This document shows, in pieces, positions 57,336-63,166 of a DNA stretch of 64,000 bases. The position numbers and the translations under genes are program-made. The notes beneath the pieces were generated by a model. It was not told the origin of the DNA, made no database searches, and was given only the letters and a program-made list of their open reading frames with translations. Each line of letters begins with the position of its first letter. Position 1 is the stretch's first letter. The DNA lies in IMG/VR virus record IMGVR_UViG_3300042448_001704, positions 24,776 to 88,775 of that record; one strand, 5' to 3'. The DNA is from a virus.

Positions 57336-57797
57336 ATGCCGGAATTAGCAATTTTATCTGATGCCCAGGAACATGAGTTTGTTTCTTTTCTTCAGAACAA
57401 CAAGAGTAAGAGCTCTTTTTACGCGGACCTACTAAGCAAGTACAACAAGTTTGGTGGACTGACTCAAGGTCAGTGGGATGCCGTAGAAAAGTCAATCCCC
57501 CGTGAACAAGCGGCCGACCTTCGTGCCTTGCGATTAGCAAAGAGCGGAGCGGTGATCGTTGAAGGTATCCACGAGATTACGGGAACCGTACTATCCCTGA
57601 AGGCTCACGATAGTCGTGGACTGGTGTTCACGATCGAGACTGATGAGGAACTACGACTGTGGGGAACCGTACCCGCCGATATGCGGGAAGATATCAAGGT
57701 GGGCAGCAAAGTTACTTTTGTTGCGGAGATCCTAAGTTCTAAACCTGACCCAACTTTTGGGTTCTTCAAGAAACCCCGTGCAGGAATGATCCTGTAA
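57336..57797 (+). CDS. Unknown early protein
   Basis: 153 residues: PELAILSDAQEHEFVSFLQNNKSKSSFYADLLSKYNKFGGLTQGQWDAVEKSIPRE (helical), then a beta-barrel half TGTVLSLKAHDSRGLVFTIETDEELRLWGTV... EDIKVGSKVTFVAEILSSKPDPTFGFFKKPR, OB-like. A single-stranded-nucleic-acid binding role is possible. AAGGAGTAAAA ribosome site. Confidence 0.6.
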   Translation: MPELAILSDAQEHEFVSFLQNNKSKSSFYADLLSKYNKFGGLTQGQWDAVEKSIPREQAADLRALRLAKSGAVIVEGIHEITGTVLSLKAHDSRGLVFTIETDEELRLWGTVPADMREDIKVGSKVTFVAEILSSKPDPTFGFFKKPRAGMIL

Positions 57798-57819
57798 GGA
57801 CCGGCCACGATAAAGCAAA

Positions 57820-57853
57820 AAGCCCCCCACCCGTGAAGGTGAGGGGCTTTTTT
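57820..57853. terminator. Bidirectional terminator
   Basis: AAGCCCC at 57,820-57,826 and GGGGCTT at 57,843-57,849, U-run after and A-run before. Serves converging genes 57,336 and 57,859. Confidence 0.8.
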
Positions 57854-57858
57854 GTGGA

Positions 57859-58083
57859 TTAGGCGAACTGGGGAGCGCGCATTGTTAGATCAACGCTCAC
57901 AGTTCTAATCTGAACCTCATGAAAATACTTTCGGTAGGTCATTGCTTTTGACTGTGCCTGACGTTCTGCTAGAGCGCCCGTGAAGATTACCCATTCTGTC
58001 GGGTGGAGTGCGAAGTCCCCCTTGAAAATAGGATCTTTATGATCGAGCGGCAGGTGGGCGAGAACAATGTAACTATTCGTCAT
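57859..58083 (-). CDS. Small early protein, HPTEW family
   Basis: 74 residues from ATG 58,083: YIVLAHLPLDHKDPIFKGDFALHPTEWVIFTGALAERQAQSKAMTYRKYFHEVQIRTVSVDLTM. HPTEW is shared with the next gene (THPTEWYACDGD). TAATG overlap links the two. Confidence 0.55.
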   Translation of the reverse strand: MTNSYIVLAHLPLDHKDPIFKGDFALHPTEWVIFTGALAERQAQSKAMTYRKYFHEVQIRTVSVDLTMRAPQFA

Positions 58084-58427
58084 TATTGCTCCCACGCCAT
58101 TTCTATCATCTCATCCCATTCGGTGATGAGTGCCGTGTCATTGGTTTCCATTGTGATGTCAAAACGAATGTCACCGTCGCAGGCGTACCATTCTGTCGGA
58201 TGAGTTGCTAACCATTCGGTTAGTTCATACTGTGACTGGTACGAGCGAACGATAGTCATTAGTTCGGCAAGGCATTGAGCTGAGGCGTATGCGTAATCTT
58301 CTTGATCACCGCTACCTGCATCCCAAGGGAACATTCCGGCGACACGAGCTGCTGCCAGCTCTACGATTGTCTGAAGATCAACTTTCTGAACGATTTGTTC
58401 TGCTAGTTCTTTTTGGCTCCGTGCCAT
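58083..58427 (-). CDS. Unknown early protein, HPTEW/CDGD
   Basis: 114 residues from ATG 58,427: helical KELAEQIVQKVDLQTIVELAAARVAGMFPWD, then LATHPTEWYACDGDIRFDITM. Shares HPTEW with 57,859 and CDGD strand with 54,429, so early genes here include duplicated segments. Ribosome site AAAGGGG. Confidence 0.55.
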   Translation of the reverse strand: MARSQKELAEQIVQKVDLQTIVELAAARVAGMFPWDAGSGDQEDYAYASAQCLAELMTIVRSYQSQYELTEWLATHPTEWYACDGDIRFDITMETNDTALITEWDEMIEMAWEQ

Positions 58428-58458
58428 TGTTGGTACCCCTTTCAGTTGGTATATAACA

Positions 58459-58487
58459 AGTGTATCATATGGGTGTGTCAGGGTCAA
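58459..58487 (-). promoter_or_regulatory. Operator promoter 16
   Basis: TTGACC, 17 bases with CTGACACACCC, TACACT. Confidence 0.65.
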
Positions 58488-58520
58488 CGTTATGTGCGCG
58501 GCCGGCCCCAGGACGCCCAA

Positions 58521-58559
58521 AAGCCCCTCAACCTGTCATGTCTGAGGGTTGAGGGGCTT
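58521..58559 (-). terminator. Terminator after 58,572
   Basis: AAGCCCCTCAACC pairs with GGGTTGAGGGGCTT. On the - strand it ends in TTTT. Confidence 0.7.
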
Positions 58560-58571
58560 AGGTAGTTTGGG

Positions 58572-58781
58572 CTAGTTAGACGAGTCTACGAGCCACTCTG
58601 AGTTGATGTCACGAGCGACACACTCGGTACCGATAAAGGAACCGAACATGAGGGTCTCACGACAGTCAAGAAGGGCTACGACATACCCAAGGTCTGCCAT
58701 GACCGATCGCTGATCGGTGAGCCTGATGAGCTTTGCACCTGAGTAGGGGTGACCTTTGGGGACTTGAAGTGTAATGGACAT
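58572..58781 (-). CDS. Unknown early protein
   Basis: 69 residues from ATG 58,781 (the longer frame overlaps its promoter). SITLQVPKGHPYSGAKLIRLTDQRSVMADLGYVVALLDCRETLMFGSFIGTE, strand rich, one Cys. AAAGGAGAAAC ribosome site. Confidence 0.55.
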   Translation of the reverse strand: MSITLQVPKGHPYSGAKLIRLTDQRSVMADLGYVVALLDCRETLMFGSFIGTECVARDINSEWLVDSSN

Positions 58782-58830
58782 TGTTTCTCCTTTATTGAAA
58801 CGTCGCGACCAGTGCGGAAGCGATATAGGT

Positions 58831-58859
58831 ACTTTATCAAAAGGGTGTATCAGGGTTTC
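58831..58859 (-). promoter_or_regulatory. Operator promoter 17
   Basis: GAAACC, 17 bases with CTGATACACCC, TAAAGT. Drives 58,572. Confidence 0.55.
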
Positions 58860-58937
58860 CCCCGACACACCCCGTCTAGTTAGTGGAGCTGCCCCTTCGG
58901 ATCGGAAGGACATACAACTCCGTGGATGTATAAAAGC

Positions 58938-58966
58938 ATTATAGCAAAAGGGTGTATCAAGGTTTC
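58938..58966 (-). promoter_or_regulatory. Operator promoter 18
   Basis: GAAACC, 17 bases with TTGATACACCC, TATAAT. Tandem upstream of promoter 17. No convincing gene between. Confidence 0.55.
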
Positions 58967-58973
58967 TAGGGGA

Positions 58974-59002
58974 TCAACCCTGGCACACCCCCCTGATATA
59001 CT
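58974..59002 (+). promoter_or_regulatory. Operator promoter 19 (+)
   Basis: TCAACC, 17 bases with CTGGCACACCC, TATACT. Drives 59,035; divergent from promoter 18. Confidence 0.6.
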
Positions 59003-59034
59003 GTGCATATAAGATTTAGTGAAAGGAACTAAAC

Positions 59035-59235
59035 ATGGCAACATCAACAAAAAAGGGAGATCGAGTACGTCTCGTCTCAACAAGTGACAGCGGAACTCGC
59101 CTCAAGTCAGGCGACGAAGGCGTAGTCATGTCAGCGAGAATTGACCCTTGGGGTGACTTCACAATCAGCGTCAAGTGGGATAGTGGCTCAAGCCTCTCGC
59201 TCATCAGTGGCGAAGATTACTGGCAAGTAATCTAA
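59035..59235 (+). CDS. DUF4314-like protein
   Basis: 66 residues. KGDRVRLVSTSDSGTRLKSGDEGVVMSARIDPWGDFTISVKWDSGSSLSLISGEDYW matches the DUF4314 pattern (GDRVRLVST...L..GDEGTV...W..GS.L.LI.GED). SH3-like barrel of unknown function in actinobacteria and phages. Confidence 0.8.
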   Translation: MATSTKKGDRVRLVSTSDSGTRLKSGDEGVVMSARIDPWGDFTISVKWDSGSSLSLISGEDYWQVI

Positions 59236-59241
59236 AGACAC

Positions 59242-59276
59242 AAAAACCCTCACTCATCACGAGTGGGGGTTTTTTT
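59242..59276 (+). terminator. Terminator after DUF4314 gene
   Basis: AAACCCTCACTC pairs with GAGTGGGGGTTT, followed by seven T. Confidence 0.8.
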
Positions 59277-59340
59277 ACGCGATTCGGGACTCCCGGGCCA
59301 GGACGTGAGACAAAAAGACAAAAGCTGTCTCGATGTCGCC

Positions 59341-59356
59341 GCTATACGCCACCGTC
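59341..59356 (+). repeat. GCTATNCGCCACCGTC repeat, copy 8
   Basis: GCTATACGCCACCGTC, then GTAAGTTCTTATT. Confidence 0.75.
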
Positions 59357-59530
59357 GTAAGTTCTTATTTTTTTCTGGTTTTCCCGGCTTTTCGGGACTT
59401 CGCCAGGCAGCGCGCTGCGCGCAGCTCCAGATCAGCCGCTCTGGGAGTCCCGACTTTCGGGCAGCTCAGCTGCAGCTTGATCCCCGATCCCAGGCAGCGC
59501 GATCCCAGGAAAGCCGTAGATCAGGAACTT

Positions 59531-59559
59531 TCAACATTGGCACACCCTTATGATAGAAC
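59531..59559 (+). promoter_or_regulatory. Operator promoter 20 (+)
   Basis: TCAACA, 17 bases with TTGGCACACCC, TAGAAC. Drives 59,590. Confidence 0.5.
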
Positions 59560-59571
59560 ATACTTGTAATA

Positions 59572-59588
59572 TTTACTGAAGGAGTAAA
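59572..59588 (+). promoter_or_regulatory. Leader hairpin with SD in the loop, copy 6
   Basis: TTTACT-GAAGG-AGTAAA, before ATG 59,590. Confidence 0.6.
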
Positions 59589-59589
59589 C

Positions 59590-59796
59590 ATGGTAATAGC
59601 AAGTATAAGAACAGCAAAGGACACAGACAAGGTGATCACTAATCGCCAATTCTCTGATCTGAAAGCTGCGCAAGGATTCTGTGACTCAATAATCGGAGAC
59701 TACTCAGATAACCACGGAACTGTGGAGTTCATACTCTTGACGGATTATGAAACTGGATTATCGGAAGAATACAGCATTGAAGATGGGGGTAAATAA
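59590..59796 (+). CDS. Unknown early protein
   Basis: 68 residues: VIASIRTAKDTDKVITNRQFSDLKAAQGFCDSIIGDYSDNHGTVEFILLTDYETG, beta-alpha-beta, acidic. Directly followed by 59,798 in one unit. Confidence 0.55.
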   Translation: MVIASIRTAKDTDKVITNRQFSDLKAAQGFCDSIIGDYSDNHGTVEFILLTDYETGLSEEYSIEDGGK

Positions 59797-59797
59797 T

Positions 59798-60211
59798 ATG
59801 ACCGACATGCTCACGCTCAAAGGAACGATCACCAACTCATGCACTTGTGTCTCATACGATGAGGACAAGGGCGACTTTGCGGAAGCACCAGAGTGTTGGG
59901 GCGACTGTTGGGAATACTCATTAGAGGACTTCGCCAATGTCACCGAGTCTCTCCGTAACGACAACCCAACCGACTACTGGAAGGTTGAGAATCTTCGCCT
60001 ATGGAATGGTGAAGTCTCGGGCCACTTTGAGGCTAGGACTGTTGAGGATCTGTTGCGCGGAATGACTGTTCGCAGCGAGTGGTCAATGAGCTATGAGATC
60101 TTTGCTGATCGCATTGAGTACTCACTATCTCACCACGACTCACCTACGGGTAGCACCAGCGTTCTCCGTCCAGTAGAGGCAGAGGAATACGAAGAAAGAT
60201 ATAGGTGGTAA
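59798..60211 (+). CDS. Unknown early protein
   Basis: 137 residues from ATG 59,798: TDMLTLKGTITNSCTCVSYDEDKGDFAEAPECWGDCWEYSLEDFANVTESLRNDNPTDYWKVENLRLWNG. Four Cys in the first half, many Trp/Glu. The upstream in-frame start at 59,747 lies in the previous gene. Confidence 0.55.
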   Translation: MTDMLTLKGTITNSCTCVSYDEDKGDFAEAPECWGDCWEYSLEDFANVTESLRNDNPTDYWKVENLRLWNGEVSGHFEARTVEDLLRGMTVRSEWSMSYEIFADRIEYSLSHHDSPTGSTSVLRPVEAEEYEERYRW

Positions 60212-60246
60212 AGGCTAACAGCCGGCCAGGGGCGTGGTTACTGATC

Positions 60247-60275
60247 ACAACCCTGGCACACCCATTTGATAGAAC
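60247..60275 (+). promoter_or_regulatory. Operator promoter 21 (+)
   Basis: ACAACC, 17 bases with CTGGCACACCC, TAGAAC. Confidence 0.5.
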
Positions 60276-60320
60276 ATACATATTGTTTCAACCTGAAGCG
60301 AGAATCTTGAAAGGATTACC

Positions 60321-60491
60321 ATGACCGATCTACACGAAGAACTTTGCGAACTTTGCGAAGACAAAGTTGATTATTGCGAGTGCCGTCGCTGCGAACTCTG
60401 CGGAGAACTCACCTTGGGCGAAGACGCTGTTGTCAATGACATGTGCCTCAACTCTGGTGACGACGGTATCTGTGGCGGAGACTTCATTTAG
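60321..60491 (+). CDS. Cys-rich zinc-binding small protein
   Basis: 56 residues with LCELCEDKVDYCECRRCELCGE and CLNSGDDGICGG: eight Cys in CxxC-type spacing, acidic overall. Likely binds one or two zinc ions. Found in a small transcription unit with its own operator promoter and terminator. Confidence 0.6.
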   Translation: MTDLHEELCELCEDKVDYCECRRCELCGELTLGEDAVVNDMCLNSGDDGICGGDFI

Positions 60492-60505
60492 TCGCCTCAA
60501 CACCT

Positions 60506-60535
60506 AGCCCCTGCCCTGATCGGTAGGGGCTTTTT
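60506..60535 (+). terminator. Terminator after 60,491
   Basis: AGCCCCTGCC pairs with GGTAGGGGCT, TTTTT follows. Confidence 0.75.
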
Positions 60536-60554
60536 GTTGTCTGATCCCTGATCG

Positions 60555-60583
60555 CAAACGTTGGCACACCCATTTGATAGAAC
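60555..60583 (+). promoter_or_regulatory. Operator promoter 22 (+)
   Basis: CAAACG, 17 bases with TTGGCACACCC, TAGAAC. Drives 60,633. Confidence 0.5.
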
Positions 60584-60632
60584 ATACATATAGCCCTCAC
60601 CGCGGGGGCGACGATCTAAAGGAGATCCCATA

Positions 60633-60782
60633 ATGGAACAACACGAATACGAACACTCGCACCTGAACAACTGCCAGGCATGCGACGAGCATGCCGATCG
60701 CATGCAGCGCCGTCAAGATAGGCAGAACCGCCAGTGGGCAACCCAAGCCCGCCTAGGTGTTCCAATGAGGGGGTCACGATGA
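60633..60782 (+). CDS. Small His/Arg-rich protein
   Basis: 49 residues: EQHEYEHSHLNNCQACDEHADRMQRRQDRQNRQWATQARLG, CxxC with His clusters and basic end. ATGA overlap with 60,779. Weak coding evidence except for ribosome site and the coupling. Confidence 0.55.
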   Translation: MEQHEYEHSHLNNCQACDEHADRMQRRQDRQNRQWATQARLGVPMRGSR

Positions 60783-60985
60783 TAGTGAAGGATCAGCGGA
60801 ACTGGTCAGTCTGGGTAGGTGGTGGTGAAGTCAATGACTACTACCTACCCTTAGACAAAGCCCTCAACTTGGCCTCAGACTTCTCTGGCGACGGTTACGA
60901 CGATGTACTTATCATGGAAGAAGTAAGCAAAAAATTCTACTTACCTAACCACCCAGTCTTTGGTCAAATAACGATACTGAAGTAG
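60779..60985 (+). CDS. Unknown early protein
   Basis: 68 residues from ATG 60,779: VKDQRNWSVWVGGGEVNDYYLPLDKALNLASDFSGDGYDDVLIMEEVSKKFYLPNHPVFGQITILK. Trp-rich strand then helix. ATGA coupling with 60,633. Confidence 0.55.
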   Translation: MIVKDQRNWSVWVGGGEVNDYYLPLDKALNLASDFSGDGYDDVLIMEEVSKKFYLPNHPVFGQITILK

Positions 60986-60991
60986 GCACTC

Positions 60992-61022
60992 AAGCCCCTG
61001 CCCTAACGGGTGGGGGCTTTTT
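60992..61022 (+). terminator. Terminator after 60,985
   Basis: AAGCCCCTGCCC pairs with GGGTGGGGGCTT, U-run. Confidence 0.75.
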
Positions 61023-61088
61023 GCTGTCTCTACGGCTTCCCAGGGCGGATCGTGGCCGGTCCTGAAACTACGACAACAAAGAGAAAGA

Positions 61089-61130
61089 GTGAGGTGGCAG
61101 GCAGAAAGGAGTAAAGACCCGCCACCTCAC
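61089..61130 (+). other. Hairpin with AAAGGAG in the loop
   Basis: Ten-pair stem with 22-base loop containing the phage ribosome-site consensus. No coding start follows within reach. Same idea as hairpin 1 at 46,994. Confidence 0.5.
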
Positions 61131-61370
61131 GGAAAGAATTGTACTTCATGTCATGAGCGCGAATCCATACCTTCACAATATTTGTTGCGCAGCTGGTGAT
61201 CGCGGAAAACAGCTGAAGTTTGGAAGTCCCGACGTCGGCCGAGCCGCAGCTGGAAGCCGGGAAAAAGACGTTTTTTATCCTGGAAGCGGCACGTTTCTGG
61301 CCGCACGCGCTGCGAAAATAAAAAGCGGGACTACTGATCCGAAGCTGGGCGCGCCTGATCCCAGACAGCA

Positions 61371-61403
61371 AAAAACCCGCCCCATCGCTGGAGCGGGCCT
61401 TTT
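61371..61403 (-). terminator. Terminator after 61,411
   Basis: On the - strand a CCCGCTCC/GGGGCGGG stem (one G-U pair) is followed by TTTTTT. Confidence 0.65.
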
Positions 61404-61410
61404 AGTTTCT

Positions 61411-61632
61411 TTACAGAACTACGACGCTGATTACATCGCTAAATGTGAGGGCCACATCGTCTTGGTGCGGAGCTTCAAGATCCGCTTGTGTGATGGTGAA
61501 CTCTTGAGTGGCGAGGTTGAGATCCTCAATGCACCACCCGTCGTAGTTCCCTTGAGTTGTCTCAAGCTCATGAAACAGACGTTTTTCATCCTGGCAGCGC
61601 CAGAGCGTTTCCGCAATTTCTATTGTTTTCAT
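61411..61632 (-). CDS. Unknown early protein
   Basis: 73 residues: KTIEIAETLWRCQDEKRLFHELETTQGNYDGWCIEDLNLATQEFTITQADLEAPHQDDVALTFSDVISVVVL, alpha then beta, two Cys. AAGGAGTAAA site in a leader hairpin. Own promoter at 61,662. Confidence 0.6.
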   Translation of the reverse strand: MKTIEIAETLWRCQDEKRLFHELETTQGNYDGWCIEDLNLATQEFTITQADLEAPHQDDVALTFSDVISVVVL

Positions 61633-61649
61633 TTTACTCCTTCAGTAAA
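61633..61649 (-). promoter_or_regulatory. Leader hairpin with SD in the loop, copy 7
   Basis: TTTACT-GAAGG-AGTAAA on the - strand, before ATG 61,632. Confidence 0.6.
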
Positions 61650-61661
61650 TACTATATGCAT

Positions 61662-61690
61662 AGTGTATCAGGGGGGTGTGTCAATGTCAA
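61662..61690 (-). promoter_or_regulatory. Operator promoter 23
   Basis: TTGACA, 17 bases with TTGACACACCC, TACACT. Confidence 0.65.
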
Positions 61691-61701
61691 ATCCGGTCGC
61701 C

Positions 61702-61730
61702 GGAACCCCGATACACCCCTTTGTTATACT
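61702..61730 (+). promoter_or_regulatory. Operator promoter 24 (+)
   Basis: GGAACC, 17 bases with CGATACACCC, TATACT. Drives 61,779. Confidence 0.55.
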
Positions 61731-61778
61731 TGTTCTTATAGCCCTCACGGTGGGGGTGATAGTTCAGAAGGAGAACAA

Positions 61779-61913
61779 ATGAGCTACATTCCAGCTCCAG
61801 CAAATCACACGCTTGAAGTTTGCACAGTGTGCCAGCACTACTACGGCCGCCCAAAAAGCGATCAAAAACGTGTTTGCCCAGTATGCACAAAAAACCGGAA
61901 AAGAAAAGCTTGA
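61779..61913 (+). CDS. Small zinc-ribbon protein
   Basis: 44 residues: LEVCTVCQHYYGRPKSDQKRVCPVCTKNRKRKA, two CxxC pairs around a basic loop, typical zinc ribbon. The stop overlaps the -35 of the next promoter. Confidence 0.65.
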   Translation: MSYIPAPANHTLEVCTVCQHYYGRPKSDQKRVCPVCTKNRKRKA

Positions 61914-61938
61914 CCCTGACACACCCATTAGATATACT
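61910..61938 (+). promoter_or_regulatory. Operator promoter 25 (+)
   Basis: TTGACC, 17 bases with CTGACACACCC, TATACT, overlapping the upstream stop. Confidence 0.65.
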
Positions 61939-61969
61939 ACACTTGTAAGTTTTTATGAAAGGAAACAGC

Positions 61970-62296
61970 ATGACCACCCGAATTAGAGAAGGTCGCTACT
62001 GCGATGCAACCACGATCCTCCGTCAAATAGGCGGAACAACCGTTATGGCGGTTACTGGTGGCCGCTACGGAGTTATCCGAGACAGCGAACAAGAAGTAAT
62101 CGGAGTTCAACTTATCTGTAGCGCCAACCGCACAGTAGAAGTAACCCTATCTTTTATGGATACCTACACTGTCCGTCGCTACCGCACCGTAGTTCGTGGA
62201 GAGCGTCGTGGAGACGACATTGTGGAGTACGAAGCAACCGACATTTATTGTGACCAACTAAGCGATGTCGTTTATACGGCAGGTTGTTGGAAGTAA
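61970..62296 (+). CDS. Unknown early protein
   Basis: 108 residues from ATG 61,970: TTRIREGRYCDATTILRQIGGTTVMAVTGGRYGVIRDSEQEVIGVQLICSANRTVEVTLSFMDTYTVRRYRTVVRGER, all beta, probably a small barrel. AAAGGA ribosome site. Own terminator follows. Confidence 0.6.
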   Translation: MTTRIREGRYCDATTILRQIGGTTVMAVTGGRYGVIRDSEQEVIGVQLICSANRTVEVTLSFMDTYTVRRYRTVVRGERRGDDIVEYEATDIYCDQLSDVVYTAGCWK

Positions 62297-62308
62297 CCAC
62301 AGCGAGAG

Positions 62309-62338
62309 AGCCTCACCCTAACGGGTGGGGCTTTTTTT
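62309..62338 (+). terminator. Terminator after 62,296
   Basis: AGCCTCACCC pairs with GGGTGGGGCT, then seven T. Confidence 0.8.
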
Positions 62339-62351
62339 GTTGCCTATTGCG

Positions 62352-62367
62352 GCTATCCGCTACCGCA
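62352..62367 (+). repeat. GCTATNCGCCACCGTC repeat, copy 9 (degenerate)
   Basis: GCTATCCGCTACCGCA, three differences from the consensus. Confidence 0.5.
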
Positions 62368-62722
62368 TTAAATTAAACGTCATTTTTCTGGCGCGCCGTG
62401 GCCTGGGATCAGAGCTTCAAATTCCGGATTGCGCAGCTTGGGATCAGAAAACCAGAAGTCCCGACCGGGTTGTTTCCCGGTTTCAACACGTCTGGCCCGG
62501 CTTTATTTCCGGTTTATTCGTTTTTATTCCGGTTTTGACGTGCAGCTCGCGCCGGGTTTGGCAGCTCGATCCCGGGAAAGCAGCTCGATGCGGCAGCAGC
62601 GCGGCAGTCCCGATGGCAACTCGATACGTTACGTGTAAAAAAATAACGTTTACGCGAACCCTTTCGCCGGCAAAAACAAACTTTTTGATTTATTAACCAG
62701 GCTTTTAGACGTAAAAACTGCG

Positions 62723-62738
62723 GCTATACGCCACCGTC
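62723..62738 (+). repeat. GCTATNCGCCACCGTC repeat, copy 10
   Basis: GCTATACGCCACCGTC, then ACTTGTTCTTGATT, similar to copies 7 and 8 downstream of the core. Confidence 0.75.
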
Positions 62739-62975
62739 ACTTGTTCTTGATTATTTTGTCAAGTTATCTTGAGAGCGGCTCGGCCGCCAGCAGCGCGATC
62801 TAGACGTTGCTGCCGGGTTGTCGGGACTTCCCGGCAGATCCGTCCGGAATTTAGCTCGATTTAGCAGCTTTTTTAGCAGCTCGATCCGGACGTGCAGCTC
62901 GATCCGGAACTGGGGAGAGTCCCGCAAAAACCGGGTGACGTGCACTGCGCTGCGCGCGCCGGAAACGAAGAAAAG

Positions 62976-63131
62976 TCACTTTTTCCAGTTCTTTCGTACT
63001 TCTTGAAAAAAAGGAATTGCCAGAATGGTTCCCCAAACGGCCACTGGGATAACAAGAATGTCTGGCGTAAATAGCATAAATAGTGCAAAAAATGTTAAAG
63101 TAATCAAGTCTTTTATTTGTTTATCAATCAT
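62976..63131 (-). CDS. Small two-helix membrane protein
   Basis: 51 residues: two hydrophobic segments (LITLTFFALFMLFTPDI and ILVIPVAVWGTILAIPFF) and charged ends. Near-leaderless: TAGGAT is six bases before ATG. An AGGA at 63,138-63,141 could also serve. Divergent from the SNF2 gene. Confidence 0.6.
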   Translation of the reverse strand: MIDKQIKDLITLTFFALFMLFTPDILVIPVAVWGTILAIPFFQEVRKNWKK

Positions 63132-63137
63132 TCGCAC

Positions 63138-63166
63138 ATCCTATTGAGTTTCGGGCAAAATGTCAA
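63138..63166 (-). promoter_or_regulatory. Promoter TTGACA-17-TAGGAT
   Basis: Consensus -35, 17-base spacer without the ACACCC word, TAGGAT, then ATG 63,131 after six bases. The -35 lies inside the start of the divergent gene. Confidence 0.55.

Larger units (their letters stand above)
59236..59589. other. Non-coding GC-rich region, repeat copy 8
   Basis: About 350 bases. Terminator, repeat copy 8 at 59,341, a GC-rich AGTCCCG stretch (59,380-59,520), then operator promoter 20. No gene seen. Confidence 0.6.
61023..61410. other. Non-coding GC-rich region with SD-loop hairpin
   Basis: About 390 bases. Hairpin 61,089-61,130 (GTGAGGTGGC/GCCACCTCAC) displays AAAGGAGTAAAG in its 22-base loop. A GC-rich AGTCCCG stretch follows (61,200-61,360), then a terminator for the - gene. 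No supported gene. Confidence 0.6.
62339..62975. other. Long non-coding GC-rich region, repeat copies 9 and 10
   Basis: About 640 bases with no convincing gene. Repeat copies at 62,352 and 62,723 each open a GC-rich stretch containing AGTCCCG and GCAGCTCGATCC-type words, unlike the AT-rich genes. Strong candidate for ncRNA or structural DNA. Confidence 0.6.

Noticed and set aside
61153-61782. 209-codon frame across the GC-rich region and a promoter
   Set aside because: It crosses a terminator, a - strand gene and two promoters; composition is not that of a protein.
62325-62696. 123-codon frame in GC-rich island
   Set aside because: No ribosome site and low-complexity composition; probably non-coding island.
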